Source of the DNA: Thinopyrum elongatum
Taxonomy: Eukaryota; Streptophyta; Magnoliopsida; Poales; Poaceae
DNA length: 64,000 bases
NCBI GenBank assembly: GCA_011799875.1
Contig: CM022303.1
Span: 549,213,368 to 549,277,367, forward strand
Direction: 5' to 3'
A program made the position numbers and the translations under genes. This document shows positions 34,501-45,076 of this stretch, piece by piece. Under the pieces are notes generated by a model that searched no databases, was not told where the DNA came from, and saw nothing but the letters and a program-made list of their open reading frames with translations. Position 1 is the first letter of the stretch. The number at the start of each line of letters is the position of its first letter.

Positions 34501-34646
34501 AGGCGGCTCGTGCAATGAAAAGCAAACCCAGCTCGTCGAAGCATACATGGGCCACACTAGCCGACCTCGGACAGCCATCCACCCACCCCAAAATAGGGGT
34601 ACAGGCTCCTTGTTCGCCTCCCTGTGGAAAGGCACTACGTTCCTAG
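31565..34646 (+). pseudogene. Ty3/gypsy gag and protease region, inactivated and truncated
   Basis: Gag-like segments lie in broken frames. An acidic N-terminal part (31565-32215) is followed by the core (32436-33170) with INIEQYDGTTDPAVWIEDFL and KLKGPARHWLNGLP, then a continuation at 33317-33874. An aspartic-protease signature, VLMDGGSSL, lies at about 34097-34123 and is followed, one base out of frame, by IYADTIRKMGI and LLGRTTFARFNAVLHYTYL (34122-34646). Breaks include TGA near 32213, TAA near 33168 and a shift at about 34120. Reverse transcriptase and everything downstream are absent because CACTA-1 interrupts at 34855. Confidence 0.85.
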
Positions 34647-34899
34647 GGTGCATAATTTTGCACTCCAGATCCCATGGGAGGCCGAGGAGCCGAAGCACAT
34701 GCCGCATCGTTCTCGGCTCAACCAAGCAACGACGACATAAAGACCCGCAGACCGACAAGGCACTATAAAAGGCGTAAACGGGAGCGGCACGACTACATGG
34801 CTTCAACCATCAAGCGGCAGCTGCGCACCTTTTTGAAGGACCCGATCGTCAATACACTACTTCAGGATGCTATTAACACGACACTACAATCAGAGATCC

Positions 34900-35300
34900 T
34901 TCGACGAAACTGTGTGTGATGCATTAATCACAAACGATGTTGTAAGAAAACCATCAAAATGATACAAACTGTTTGTGATGGCGGAGACACCAAACACGAT
35001 TTAGATTATAGTTGCGTGTGTGATATGTGGCATAAAGTTCACTCGAATGAACGGTTTGCGATGAGCATAACAACAGAAACGGGCAACCAGATGAAGGTGT
35101 GTGCGATATACGGCATACAGTTCACTCGGATGAACTGTTTGTGATTAGCCAACACAACATAAATGGTCAGCCAGATCAAGGTGTGTGCGATAGAGGGCAT
35201 ACAGTTCACTCAGATGAACTGTTTGCGTTGAGCCAAGAGAACAGAAATGGTTCAACTAAACAAGATGTGTGTGATACGCGGCAAACAGGTCTGTAATCAA
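34900..35300. repeat. CACTA-1 left subterminal tandem repeats, about 83-bp period
   Basis: GTGTG(C/T)GATA-type units recur near 35015, 35097, 35180 and 35263, each with GGCATACAGTTCACTCGGAT and GAACTGTTTG(T/C)G. CACTA-2 has the same array at about 44313-44700. These are likely transposase-binding arrays. Confidence 0.85.
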
Positions 35301-35608
35301 AAATATGTGCGAAGACCGATAATAACACAGACGATTGCTGCTAATAAGCCATGTGTGTTGTGGGCAAACGCTTGCTGGTATACAATTGTCAGCGATTGAT
35401 GAATTCATCACCAACGGTTTCCCTAGTATGGTCCGTGTGCGATGTGATTGCATACAGAACAACAATACATATACTTATAAGGACATGATTGCATAACCAA
35501 ATTAAATGCCAATTACATAGGTGGCTAGTACACACATGACATTTGCACACACCAAAGTAAACTAGTACATGCATAATTAACTAGGATAAACAATCATCTG
35601 ATCATCAT

Positions 35609-36286
35609 CTACTTCTTGTGATGCTTGCCGCCACTGCTCTGCTGGTGGCCCGATCCCTCGTCGATTATGGGAAGGAGGCACTCCCTCATGTCAACGATCC
35701 GCCTATGCATCTCGTAGCATGTGCACATGTTATTGGCCGTGAACTTGAGGTGAGCTTCATCCAGTTTCCGCATCCAGGCCCCGTGCCAGGATATGGGATT
35801 TCTCTTGGCATCCTCCTTCATCTTTTCGTAGTAGGGGTCGATAATGGCCGAGGCGAGTTCAACCAGGGAGTCCTTCTTCGTGCTGCCCCTGACCTTGTAG
35901 TGGACACAGATTTCAACAAGGTTCTTGTAGGCCAAGTCCGTAACCTTGAGCGCTTTTACATCGTCGGTGGTTTCCACCGTAGCGAACTTGTAGTCGGTGT
36001 CGTTGACAAACCTGGCGAAACGGTCGCAAGGCTTTGTGGCCATGCAGTGGTGGTAGATAAGGACATGATGGCGCACACACAACTGGGCGACGACAACCTT
36101 CTGATCTATCCCGGGATGACCGCCGGTGTACTGGAGGTCGATGCCGACCACTTTGTACTTGTCCCGAGCAAGAAAGTGCTCCACGGTGTTGATGTAGTCC
36201 TCCACCACGACCGGGTCGATGGTGTACACCACCGAGAGATCCGTCCCCCTCACGTGGGTCTCCACTTTATGCACGCCGAACTCCAT
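35609..36286 (-). CDS. Exonuclease-fold (DEDDy, WRN/RNase D-like) protein with altered catalytic residues, 225 aa, carried by CACTA-1
   Basis: Fold landmarks are KYKVVGIDLQYTGG (44-56, motif I), VVVAQLCVRHHVLIYHH (64-80), DYKFATVETTDDVKAL (98-112, motif II) and AWMRKLDEAHLKFTANNM (170-187, motif III). By analogy with plant WRN-like 3'-5' exonucleases, motif I should be D-x-E; here it is D50-L-Q52. Motif III should be Y-x-x-x-D; here it is F182...N186. Only the first Asp and the motif II Asp (D108/D109) remain. The C-terminus is basic (GGKHHKK). The ATG at 36284-36286 is chosen because its start matches the second copy at 45759, although the frame is open further upstream. The frame is intact, unlike that copy. 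Catalysis is unlikely; a nucleic-acid-binding or transposon-related role is speculation. Confidence 0.7.
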   Translation of the reverse strand: MEFGVHKVETHVRGTDLSVVYTIDPVVVEDYINTVEHFLARDKYKVVGIDLQYTGGHPGIDQKVVVAQLCVRHHVLIYHHCMATKPCDRFARFVNDTDYKFATVETTDDVKALKVTDLAYKNLVEICVHYKVRGSTKKDSLVELASAIIDPYYEKMKEDAKRNPISWHGAWMRKLDEAHLKFTANNMCTCYEMHRRIVDMRECLLPIIDEGSGHQQSSGGKHHKK

Positions 36287-36599
36287 TGGAGCACTGCTAG
36301 ATACCCTCTCTGTATGTGTCGTTGTGGGTGTGCTTGTTGTGTTGTGGGGCGCGATCGAAAGGTTGAAGAGACTAAGGTTATAATGGCCATGGGAATTAAT
36401 GGGGAAGCCGGACGACCTGGAATATCGGCACGCCCGGATGACAGTTTTTGCAGCGCGTAACTCCATTGTGCCGCACCTAACTGCATCATGGCGATGCGCA
36501 CGGTGCAACCACATGCATATGGGGCCCCCAACATGATCATGTGCCGACCCCAACCGCTGGCAGAGTGCACGCGGAGGGACGCGAGCAGGGCGCGCCACG

Positions 36600-37135
36600 G
36601 CGCCTAACGGTGAGCAGAGGCTGGCACGGTAAGGTGAACGCTGGCAACGGACAAGGGTGCACCGGCTAATTGTGTGGGAATGCCGATAATAACAAAGACA
36701 TTTTCTGCTAATAAGCTATGTGTGTTCTTGGCAAATGACGCTTGCTGGTAAACTATTGTTTGCCATTCTTGAAATTATCATCGACCTGTTCCTTAGTTTA
36801 ATTGTTTGCCATGATTTGCTTAGTCTGCACAACATCTACGCTCTCTGTGTATAGAACATTATTCTTTACTATGAATAGTGTGCTTTGTTGGGCACACAAG
36901 TATATATGGATCATAGCCTTGGGCGAGCAATGTGCCCGCATGCGTCGTGCTAGCTCAGGGTTCCTTCTATGCTAAGTTTCCATTAATTGATGGCGTTTTA
37001 TGAACACACCATCGTTTCTCGCCACTTCCTCATCGGTTTCTCGCCACCACCTAGCAATATTGCACATAAACCTACGCGACGCGCGACACACCGAGGCAAC
37101 ATGCGCAACCTATAGCCCCTCCACCTTTTCCAAGC
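36600..37135. other. CACTA-1 interior spacer
   Basis: About 36690-36850 (AATAAGCTATGTGTGTTCTT, GCACAACATCTACGCTC) is similar to 35340-35460 and 47960-48110 in the two CACTA elements, so it is transposon backbone. No gene recognised up to 37135. Confidence 0.55.
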
Positions 37136-38495
37136 ATGACAACTCACCAAAGTGCCACCTCTACCATCAACCTCCTCGACGAGGAAAAGGAGAAGGCGCC
37201 ACGGCCAGTCGAGGCCGAGGGTGTCCCCGGCAACGCGATGGACGACGCTGTGCTGCGCGTCATCACCAATGTTGAGCAGACCCTTGGCGCACGATGCTTC
37301 AGTGTCGCGGATCAAGATAGGCATGTCAGCGCCGAGAGGCTGTAGCTCACTGCACAACATGATCGGTGGTGCACCGCAGTGCAAGCTAGGCGTGTCCACG
37401 CCGATAGGTTGCGGCTCGCTGCACAGCGAGACCGTTGGAGCACCGTAGAGCAAGAGGCACGACACGCCACACAGCAAGAGTGGATCCATCGATGCTTGCT
37501 TGCTGTCGACGGGGTATCGCAGCTGGGTACATGATGTCTAGTATGCAACTTTATTCTTGTAGACTCGTGTTGGGCCTCCAAGCGCAGAGTTTTGTAGGAC
37601 AGTAGCAATTTTCCCTCAAGTGGATGACCTAAGGTTTATCAATCCGTGGGAGGCGTAGGATGAAAATGGTCTCTCTCAAACAACCCTGCAACGAAATAAC
37701 AAAGAGTCTCTTGTGTCCCCAACACACCCAATATAATGGCAAATTGTATAGGTGCACTAGTTCGGCGAAGAGATGGTGATACATGTGTAATATGGATAGT
37801 AGATATTGTTTTTTGTAATAGTAACAATAAAAAATAGCAAGGTAGCAAGTAACAAAAGTGAGCACAAACGATATTGCAATGCTTGAAAATGAGGCCTAGG
37901 GTTCATACTTTCACTAGTGCAGTCTCTCAACAATGCTAATATAATTTGATCATATAACAATCCCTCAATGTGCGACGAAGAATCACTCCAAAGTTCTTAT
38001 CTAGCGGAGAACATAAGAAGAAATTGTTTGTAGGGTACGAAACCACCTCAAAGTAATCCTTTCCGATTGATCTATAGAGCTATTCCTAAAAGTGTCACAA
38101 ATAGCCCAAGAGTTCATACTAAAATAACACCATATGATACACATCAACCAACTCTAATGTCACCTAGATACTCCAATGTCACCACGAGTATCCGTGAGTT
38201 GATTATACGATATGCATCAAACAATTTCAGATTCATAATACTCAATCCAACACAAAGAACTTCAAAGAGTGCTCCAAGATTTCTACCGGAGAAACAAGGA
38301 CTAAAATGTGCATCAACCTCTATGCATAGATTACCCCAATGTCACCTCGGGAATCCACGAGTTGAGTGCCAAGACATACATCAAGTGCTCTCAAATCCAT
38401 AAAAGTATTCAATCCGATAATAACGGAATCTCAAAGGGAAAACTCAATTCATCACAACAAGATAGAGACGGGAAAACACCATATGATCCAACTAT

Positions 38496-40511
38496 CACTA
38501 CTAGGGAAAAGCCTAGCAGTAGCGCGGGTCAAATGCTTATCAGTAGCACGGGCAGCCGTGCTACTGATACGGCGCTACAGCTAACGCTTAGCAGTAGTGC
38601 GTGTTGACCCGCGCTACTGCTATCTAGGGATAGCAGTAGCGGTCGTCGCAAAAATGCGCTGCTGCTAATATCTGTAGCGCCCTAGTATAAAAGGCGCTAC
38701 TGCTAAGACCTCGCTGCTGCTAAAGCCATACACCGCGCTACTGTTATTAGTTTCTAAAAAAAAATCTGCTCCATATTTTGTGCTGCTGAATTTTGTTTAG
38801 GGTTTTATACAATAGTCTCTAGCCTATCATACACATACAAATCTGATCATATCATACACATACAAATAGTCTCATCAAATCGATCATGTCATCATCATAA
38901 TCATCATCCAACACAAAATGATGTCTCTCGTCATCATCTCGAAATAGCGATACATGTTATGAGATGTCTGGAATACTTGTAACTACATCGTCATCCATCT
39001 AAACAATGATATAGACAAGAAGAGCTATCACTATGAGGGAGAGCCGAACTATGCAGTACATGAGGCGGCGGTTATGAATCCTCTCTCGCGTTACCGTGAA
39101 CCTCAAGTAACTAGCTTCTGCTTCTTGTCTGCTTTTGAACCCTTTATGGATGGCGCCCGAGAACCGCTCGGATCATTTACCCTGCACATAATCATCATTT
39201 TCCAAATATGACATGTCCAAAACATCACATGTCCAAATTCCAAATATGACATGTCCAAATCACATGTCCACTTCAAATTTGCATATAACAGGAAGAAAAA
39301 TATAGAACTTAAACAAAAATACAAGAAGTTTTTTCAAATAGGGTTCATACCACCTAATTATATCACATGTCCAAATTCTGTTTTTTTAGAACTTGAAGAA
39401 AAATATAGAACTTGAAGAAAAATATATCACATGTCCAAATTCTGTTTTTTTAAATAGGGTTCATACCACCTAATTAACTAGGGTTCATACTGATTCTGTT
39501 TTTTTAAATAGCAACAATTGCTTTAACTGAAAAAATTAAATAGCAACAATTGCTTTAACTAAAAAATAGCAATAGTTTGAAACCTAGGGTTCATACTAAC
39601 TACCACTAAAAAATAGCCACTAATCTGTCCTAGGTTTTTTTTAACTAGGGTTCATACTACCTAATTAACTAGGGTTCATACTAATTCTAATTAAATAACT
39701 AGCACTAAAAAATATCCTAGGGTTCATACTAACTAGCACTAAATAGCTAGGGTTCATAATAAGAGAGAGAGAGAGAGAGAGAGCAGAGAGCAGAGAAGAG
39801 GGGAGGGGAGAGTGCTTACAGAGGGCGGAGAGAGAGATGGGGTCGGGGGAGACGGCGCCACCGAGGCGCGGCGAGGCGGGGTCGGGGGAGACGGCGAGGC
39901 GGCGGAGAGCGAGGGCAGGGGCTCCGAGGAGGTCGAGGAGGAGGAGGCACAGGCGCGCGGCGACGTCGAGGGAAGACTCCAGAGGAGAGCGAGGGCAGGG
40001 GCTCCCGCGAGGGTGAGGGAGAGGGCGAGGGCAGGGGCTCCGGCGGCGGCGACAGGGGGAGAAGAGAGAGTGGGGAATTGGGGGAGGAAGCAGAGGAGGG
40101 AAGCCCACGCGGGGGGTTATGTCAAAATAGCTTTAGCAGTAGCGTGGGAAAGGAAAACGCGCTGCTGCTAAAATCCGTAGCAGTAGCGCGCTCCTCACAA
40201 ACTCGCTACTGCTAAGCTGGGCCCGCCCTGTGGGCAAGTTCAAACTTAGCAGTAGCGCCCTACCCTAAAAGCGCGCTACTACTAATTTGTTAGTAGTAGC
40301 GCGGTTTGCAGAAGGGCGCTACTAATATACCTAGCATGTCGGCAACGGTGTGGCAATTATAGTAGTAGTGCATTTTATTCCTGCCGCGCTACTGCTAAGT
40401 GAATAGCAGTAGCGCCCTTTCTGACCACGCGCTACTGCTAAGTAGCAGTAGCGCCTCATTTTAACACGCGCTACTGGTAAGATTCGGTGTATAAGGTTTT
40501 CCCTAGTAGTG
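38496..40511. mobile_element. Small non-autonomous CACTA transposon, 2.0 kb, inside solo LTR 1
   Basis: The ends CACTACTAGGGAAAA and TTTTCCCTAGTAGTG are inverted. The target duplication TAT lies at 38493-38495 and 40512-40514. Subterminal arrays of TAGCAGTAGCGC / GCGCTACTGCTA occur at about 38513-38750 and 40130-40480. The interior is non-coding, with a GC-rich patch at about 39830-40080 whose minus-strand frame (proline/arginine-rich) may be a captured first exon. An accession-sensitive (GA)n tract lies at about 39762-39782. Confidence 0.94.
39330..39760. repeat. Short direct repeats in the small CACTA
   Basis: AGGGTTCATACTA(C/A)CTA, TTCTGTTTTTTTAAATAG, ATAGCAACAATTGCTTTAAC and ATATCACATGTCCAAATTC each recur two or more times within about 430 bp, giving a scrambled repeat patch with no coding potential. 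Confidence 0.75.
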
Positions 40512-41795
40512 TATATTAACAAAGCTCGCGATACATCCAGATTGTGCCAAATCAAGATCACGAGAGAGAGAGAGATCAAACATATAGCTACTAGTACAAA
40601 CCCTCAGTCCCGAGGGTGGACTACTCCCTCCTCATCATGGTGGCCGCCAGGATGATGAAGATGGCCTTCGGTGATGATTTTCCCCTCCGGCAGGGTGCCA
40701 GAACAGGGTCTAGATTGGTTTTTCGTGGCTACAGAGGCTTGCGACGGCGGAACTTATGATCTAGGGTTATTTCTGGGGGTTTCTGTATTTATAGGATTTT
40801 TTGGTGTCGGTCTCATGCTGAGATGGGCCTCGAGGGGCCCACTACCCACCAGGGCACGTCAGAGGGGGGTGGCGCGCCCTGGTGCCTAGTGGGCAGTAGG
40901 TTCTTTGCTCCAATATTCTTCATTTGTTCCAAAAAAAATCTCCAAAAAGTTTTATCCAATTCCGAGAACTTTTATTTCTGCACAAAAAACAACACCACGG
41001 TAGTTCTGCTGAAAACAGCGTCAGTCCGGGTTAGTTCCATTCAAATCATACCAAAACCATATAAAATTATTGTAAACATGGCATGAATACTTCATAAATT
41101 ATAGATACATTGGAGACGTATCAGTACACGACCCGTCAGTAGCCCCATTCCTCGCCAGAAGTGGGCAGAGGCCGTCTGCGCCGTACTTGCACCAGAGGCC
41201 GGCCACGCCATACTTGCACCGGATGCCCGCCGTGCCGTTCGCATGGGTTGCGCCGTTCGCCTTGTTCGCGGCCCGCTCGATGCCAACGCGCTGGTCGCTA
41301 GGTTCGACCGCCCCTTGGCCCAGGTGTCCACCTAGGCGCAGTAGAGGAACATGGCAGTCACATCCTCGAGCTGGTGATCTTCGATGAAATAGCCAACTTG
41401 AAGCTCTAGATTGCGCTCCAGATGTACCGCGAGCGTGTCGACCTCTTGGACGATCGCCTGCACGAGTTCAGGCAGAGCCAAGAGCTACCTTAGGCAAGGC
41501 TGCTGGTCATGGACGCATTTTATTTTTTTGAGTCGTTTCAACGTGGATCGCTATGTATTCACAGCAATCATAATATTGCTCTGTTTCAATGTGTGTACTC
41601 TGTTTCCCGTTCTTATATATTGTTCTGTTTCAGTGTGTATATATATGCTTTCCATTCTATATATGTGGATGATAACAGCTAGATACAAATTAGTATACGA
41701 AAAAAGATAGAAAAAATGGAATTCATAATATATATTAATTGTTCATTAGTTCATCACAGAATATATATAATATCATCACATATACGTGATGATAC

Positions 41796-42449
41796 TTAAC
41801 TACTATGTACAATGCATAAAATTGAAAAAAAAATACTAGAACTAATATCCCTCCTTAGGGGGGCAGTATTCCGGCAGCCCCTCGCCTGCAGCTCCCTGGT
41901 ACGCGGCATCTTCCCAGCATGGAGGCAGTACTTCGCCTCGCAGAGCTTGACGTGTCGATCTGCCTCTTGCTGGCGGACGCGCGCGAACGATCTTGCCATT
42001 TCATTGGGCGCCCACTTGAGCTCCTCGTCGGTGGCACGCTGGAGCTTATCGGCCCACCTCCACGCAGCGATGAGGTGCCTAGAGCCTTTGGCCTTCCTGG
42101 CGAAGTACCGACCGTCTTCGTACACCTCCTCCGCACGTCGACGCGCCCGCCCCCAAAGCTCCACCGCCTTTTTTTTCCAGGCGGCCTCAGGGGCTTCATG
42201 GGACGCCTGGTACCTGGCTTCCTCCTCCGCCATCTTCTTCTTGAATGCCACTTGCTTGGCTTTCTCAGCCGTCGACAACGACTTCCACAGACAAAGATTA
42301 TACTGGCCCAAAAACCACTCCAAAGTTGGGGGGTCCGGCGCAACCTCGTCCGGTGGCGCGAAGGGGTCCTCCTCATCGCTGCTCTGCGACTGAACGTCCT
42401 CAGGGGGTGGCGCCTCCTTGTCGTCCTGTGGGTAGATCGACGATGCCAT
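41796..42449 (-). CDS. Hypothetical CACTA-1 protein, 217 aa, charged and helical
   Basis: The ATG at 42447-42449 opens MASSIYPQDDKEAPPPEDVQ, an acidic proline-rich N-terminus. It is followed by FLGQYNLCLWKSLSTAEKAK and long Ala/Lys/Glu/Arg-rich helical stretches (AFKKKMAEEEARYQASHEAP, KAVELWGRARRRAEEVYEDG). The end, hydrophobic and unlike the rest, together with a plausible alternative ending in another frame near 41860-41880, suggests a late frameshift. A longer GTG-initiated frame to 42533 is less likely. It is antiparallel to the split gene at 37136. Function is unknown; its position in the transposon suggests a repeat-borne gene rather than a host gene. Confidence 0.45.
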   Translation of the reverse strand: MASSIYPQDDKEAPPPEDVQSQSSDEEDPFAPPDEVAPDPPTLEWFLGQYNLCLWKSLSTAEKAKQVAFKKKMAEEEARYQASHEAPEAAWKKKAVELWGRARRRAEEVYEDGRYFARKAKGSRHLIAAWRWADKLQRATDEELKWAPNEMARSFARVRQQEADRHVKLCEAKYCLHAGKMPRTRELQARGCRNTAPLRRDISSSIFFSILCIVHSS

Positions 42450-42867
42450 GGTAGAGTTTTGTGAGAGAGAGAGGGGGGGGGGGCGAGCGAGGATAGAATG
42501 TAGATGAGAATGCAGGCGGTACGACGTGAGCAAGGTAGTACTTATTTGCGGCCGGATCTAGATCGACGGGAACAGTACACACGCCGGTCGCCGGAATTTA
42601 CGAGTAATCTAGCTCGAATTGCACACGATTCCTGCAACAAAATCCGTGTGTGAAATTAATCACCGATGGTTTCCAGTACAAAACCGCGTCTGATTAATAA
42701 TCTGCGCCACTCACCTTCCAAACCTCGAGGCATGAAATAGAGTGTCAATCGTGTGGGGCCCGGTTGTCTTGCCAGATATTTACATTTTATTTCCACATGT
42801 AAGGCACGAATGCTTATTTTGTGTTATCATGATATTATTGTATAATGTAATGTAATGTAATACATAA
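42450..42867. other. CACTA-1 interior spacer between ORF and tandem array
   Basis: It contains a G-rich run and GAGA tract just upstream of the ORF, and GTGTGTGAAATTAATCACCG-like transposon motifs. No gene recognised. Confidence 0.45.
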
Positions 42868-44205
42868 ATGATTTTTCCAACCCATGATGGTTTGCTATTG
42901 CATGTACATGTGGTTCAATTTGAATTACGACCATTAAATGGCTAGAAATCACTTAACTGTCTTAAAAAGGTTAAATGCCCCATGAAAATTTCCAAATTTT
43001 AACATGACAGTTGTATTAGTGCATGTTAACGGTAGAAAAAGTTTCGAGGCCATACGAGGAAGCTAGCCTCGGTTCATCATCAAACATGCATTGTTCCCTC
43101 TCGGAACCATGAGCCTTCTCATGAGATGCTCCGGTTTGTGAGGGGTGTGTGTCCAAACTTTTGTCGAATAGGCCAATTATTTTACCACGACATCTTGGTG
43201 CCATGCCATTACGTCAAGCAAGGTTCCATATATTTCTTATCATTTTTAAAATTTTGGGAATTTGAAAGCCATGACACTCGATGTTTCTGTCCAAGCCGTG
43301 ACACCAATATGTTTGTAAATTCCTTCCAATTTATCACACAGGGCATTAACTTGCACACGAGGACACAAATATGATTTTCCAAACCATTATGGTTAGTTGT
43401 TGCATGTACATGTAGTTCAAATTTGAATTATGACCATTAAATGGCTAGAAATTACTTAAATGTCTTAAAAAGGTCAAATGCCCCCTGAAAATTTCCAAAT
43501 TTTAACATGATAGTTGTATTTGTGCATGTTAGCGGTAGAAAAAGTTTCGAGGCCATACGAGGAAGTTACCGTCGGTTCGTCATCAAACATGCATTGTTCC
43601 CTCTCGGAACCATGAGCCTTCTCATGAGTTGCTCCGGTTGTGAGGGGTGTGTGTCCAAACTTTCGCCGAACATGCCAATTTTTTTACCATGGCATCTTGG
43701 TGCCATGCCATTACATCAATCAAGTTTCCATGTATTTCTGATCATTCTTGAATTTTTGAGAATTTAAAAGCCATGGCACTCAATGTTTATGTCCAAGCTG
43801 TGACACCAATATGTTTTAAAATTCCTTCCAATTTACTGCACAAGGCATTAACTCGCACACGAGGACACAAATATGATTTTCAGAACCATTATGGTTAGCT
43901 GTTGCATGTACATGTAGTTCAAATTTGAATTACGGTCATTAAATGGCTAGAAAATCACTTAAATGTCTTAAAAAGGTCAAATCTCTACTGCAGGATGCTC
44001 ACTCAATATTTATGTCCAAGCTGTGACACCAATATGTTTTAAAATTCCTTCCAATTTACTGCACAAGGCATTAACTCGCACACAAGGACACAAATATGAT
44101 TTTCCAAACAATTATGGTTAGCTGTTGCATGTACATGTAGTTCAAATTTGAATTACGGTCATTAAATGGCTAGAAAATCACTTAAATGTCTTAAAAAGGT
44201 CAAAT
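42868..44205. repeat. CACTA-1 internal tandem array, 503-bp unit
   Basis: ATGATTTT(T)CCAAACCATTATGG marks unit starts at about 42868, 43371 and 43874 (spacing 503), plus a displaced start at 44097 caused by a 223-bp duplication. Units contain TTCAAATTTGAATTACGACC, CCCTCTCGGAACCATGAGCC and CCAAGC(T/C)GTGACACCAATAT. The array is interrupted by CACTA-2 and its text resumes at 57511-57590. Confidence 0.92.
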
Positions 44206-44222
44206 CACTACTGCAGGATGCT
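43777..44222. repeat. 223-bp tandem duplication containing the left tip of CACTA-2
   Basis: CACTCAATGTTTATGTCCAA at 43777 and CACTCAATATTTATGTCCAA at 44000 begin two copies. Each ends with array sequence plus CT(C/A)... ACTGCAGGATGCT, the first ~17 bp of CACTA-2 (43983-43999 in copy one, 44206-44222 in copy two). Copy one is therefore a duplicated insertion junction. Confidence 0.88.
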
Positions 44223-44312
44223 GCTAACGCAACACTACAATCAGAGACCCTTCGACGAAACTGTGTGCGATGCATTAATCGCAAACGGTGATGTAAAAAA
44301 CCCGTCAAACAG

Positions 44313-44700
44313 ATGCAAAACATTTGCGATGACGGATATATCAAACACGGTTTAGATTTTAGTTGCGTGTGCGATGTGGGGCATACGGTTCAGTTCAATG
44401 AACTATTTGTGATGAGGCAGAACAACAGAAACGGGCAGCCAGATGAAGGCGTGTGCGATATACGGCTTATAGTTCACTCGGATAAACTGTTTGTGATGAG
44501 GCGGAACAATATAAATGGGCAGCCAGATCAAGATGTGTGCGATATATGGCATACAGTTCACTCGGATGAACTATTTGTGATTAGGCAACACAAAAGAAAC
44601 GGTCAGCTAGATCAAGGTGTGTGCGATATACGGCATACGATTCACTCGGATGAACTGTTTGCGTTGAGCCAAGAGAACAGAAATGGTTCAATTTAACAAG
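44313..44700. repeat. CACTA-2 left subterminal tandem repeats, about 84-bp period
   Basis: GTGTGCGATATACGGCATAC-type units recur near 44367, 44451, 44535 and 44618, with GTTCACTCGGATGAACTGTT inverted motifs. They are homologous to the CACTA-1 array at 34900-35300. Confidence 0.88.
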
Positions 44701-44823
44701 ATGTGTGTGATATGCGACAAACAGATCTATAAGCCGAAATGTGTGCGAAGACCGATAATAACACATACGATTGCTGCTAATAAGACGTGTATGTTGTGCG
44801 ATCGGATTGCATACAGAACAACA

Positions 44824-44848
44824 ACACACACACACACACACACACACA
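44824..44848. repeat. (AC)n microsatellite
   Basis: About 12 AC units followed by a short AT run. It lies in the homologous position to a non-expanded segment in CACTA-1 (about 35460), so it expanded in this copy. Confidence 0.9.
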
Positions 44849-45076
44849 GATATATATATATAAACACACTTATAAGGACATGGTTGTATAACCAAATTAA
44901 ACATCGAATTTCATAGGTGGCTACTACACACATGACATTTAATTGCACACACCAAAGTAAACTATTACATGCATAATTACATAGGTGGCTACTACACACA
45001 TGACATTTCCACACAGCAAAGTAAACTCTATATTACATGCATAATTAAGTAGGATAAATGATCATTTGATCATCAT

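Larger units (their letters stand above)
37532..41123 (-). mobile_element. Solo LTR 1, antisense, interrupted by a small CACTA
   Basis: The right end TTGGAGACGTATCA matches solo LTR 2. The 5-bp target duplication GTACA is perfect (37527-37531 and 41124-41128). Without the nested CACTA the LTR is about 1.57 kb, close to the 1.60 kb of LTR 2. No internal retrotransposon domain is present, as expected after LTR-LTR recombination. Confidence 0.85.
37136..41496 (+). pseudogene. Unidentified CACTA-1 gene, broken and split by a solo LTR
   Basis: The frame from 37136 encodes TINLLDEEKEKAPRPVEAEG, NAMDDAVLRVITNVEQTLG and then, past a TAG near 37343, a repeated arginine-rich segment with ARRVHADRLRLAAQRDRW. 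Removing the LTR (37532-41123) and one GTACA copy lets the same frame continue at 41129 with SSPIPRQKWAEAVCAVLAP to a TAG near 41332. Another frame then gives SHILELVIFDEIANLKL and ALQMYRERVDLLDDRLHEF up to about 41492. The sequence looks helical and charged. I do not recognise the family; it is not a clear transposase. Confidence 0.5.

Noticed and set aside
36998..37489. 163-aa minus-strand frame
   Set aside because: It is antisense to the more coherent plus-strand frame that continues across the solo LTR. Its LC(S/G).L.P repeats arise from the repeated plus-strand text.
37532..41123. LTR 1 starting at the TGCAAC at 37543
   Set aside because: That start gives no matching flank. Starting at TGATG (37532) gives the exact GTACA duplication on both sides.
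44313..44700. Regularly spaced repeats resembling a CRISPR array
   Set aside because: The 84-bp units are contiguous tandem copies without unique spacers, lie just inside a CACTA terminus and recur in CACTA-1. The genome is a plant.
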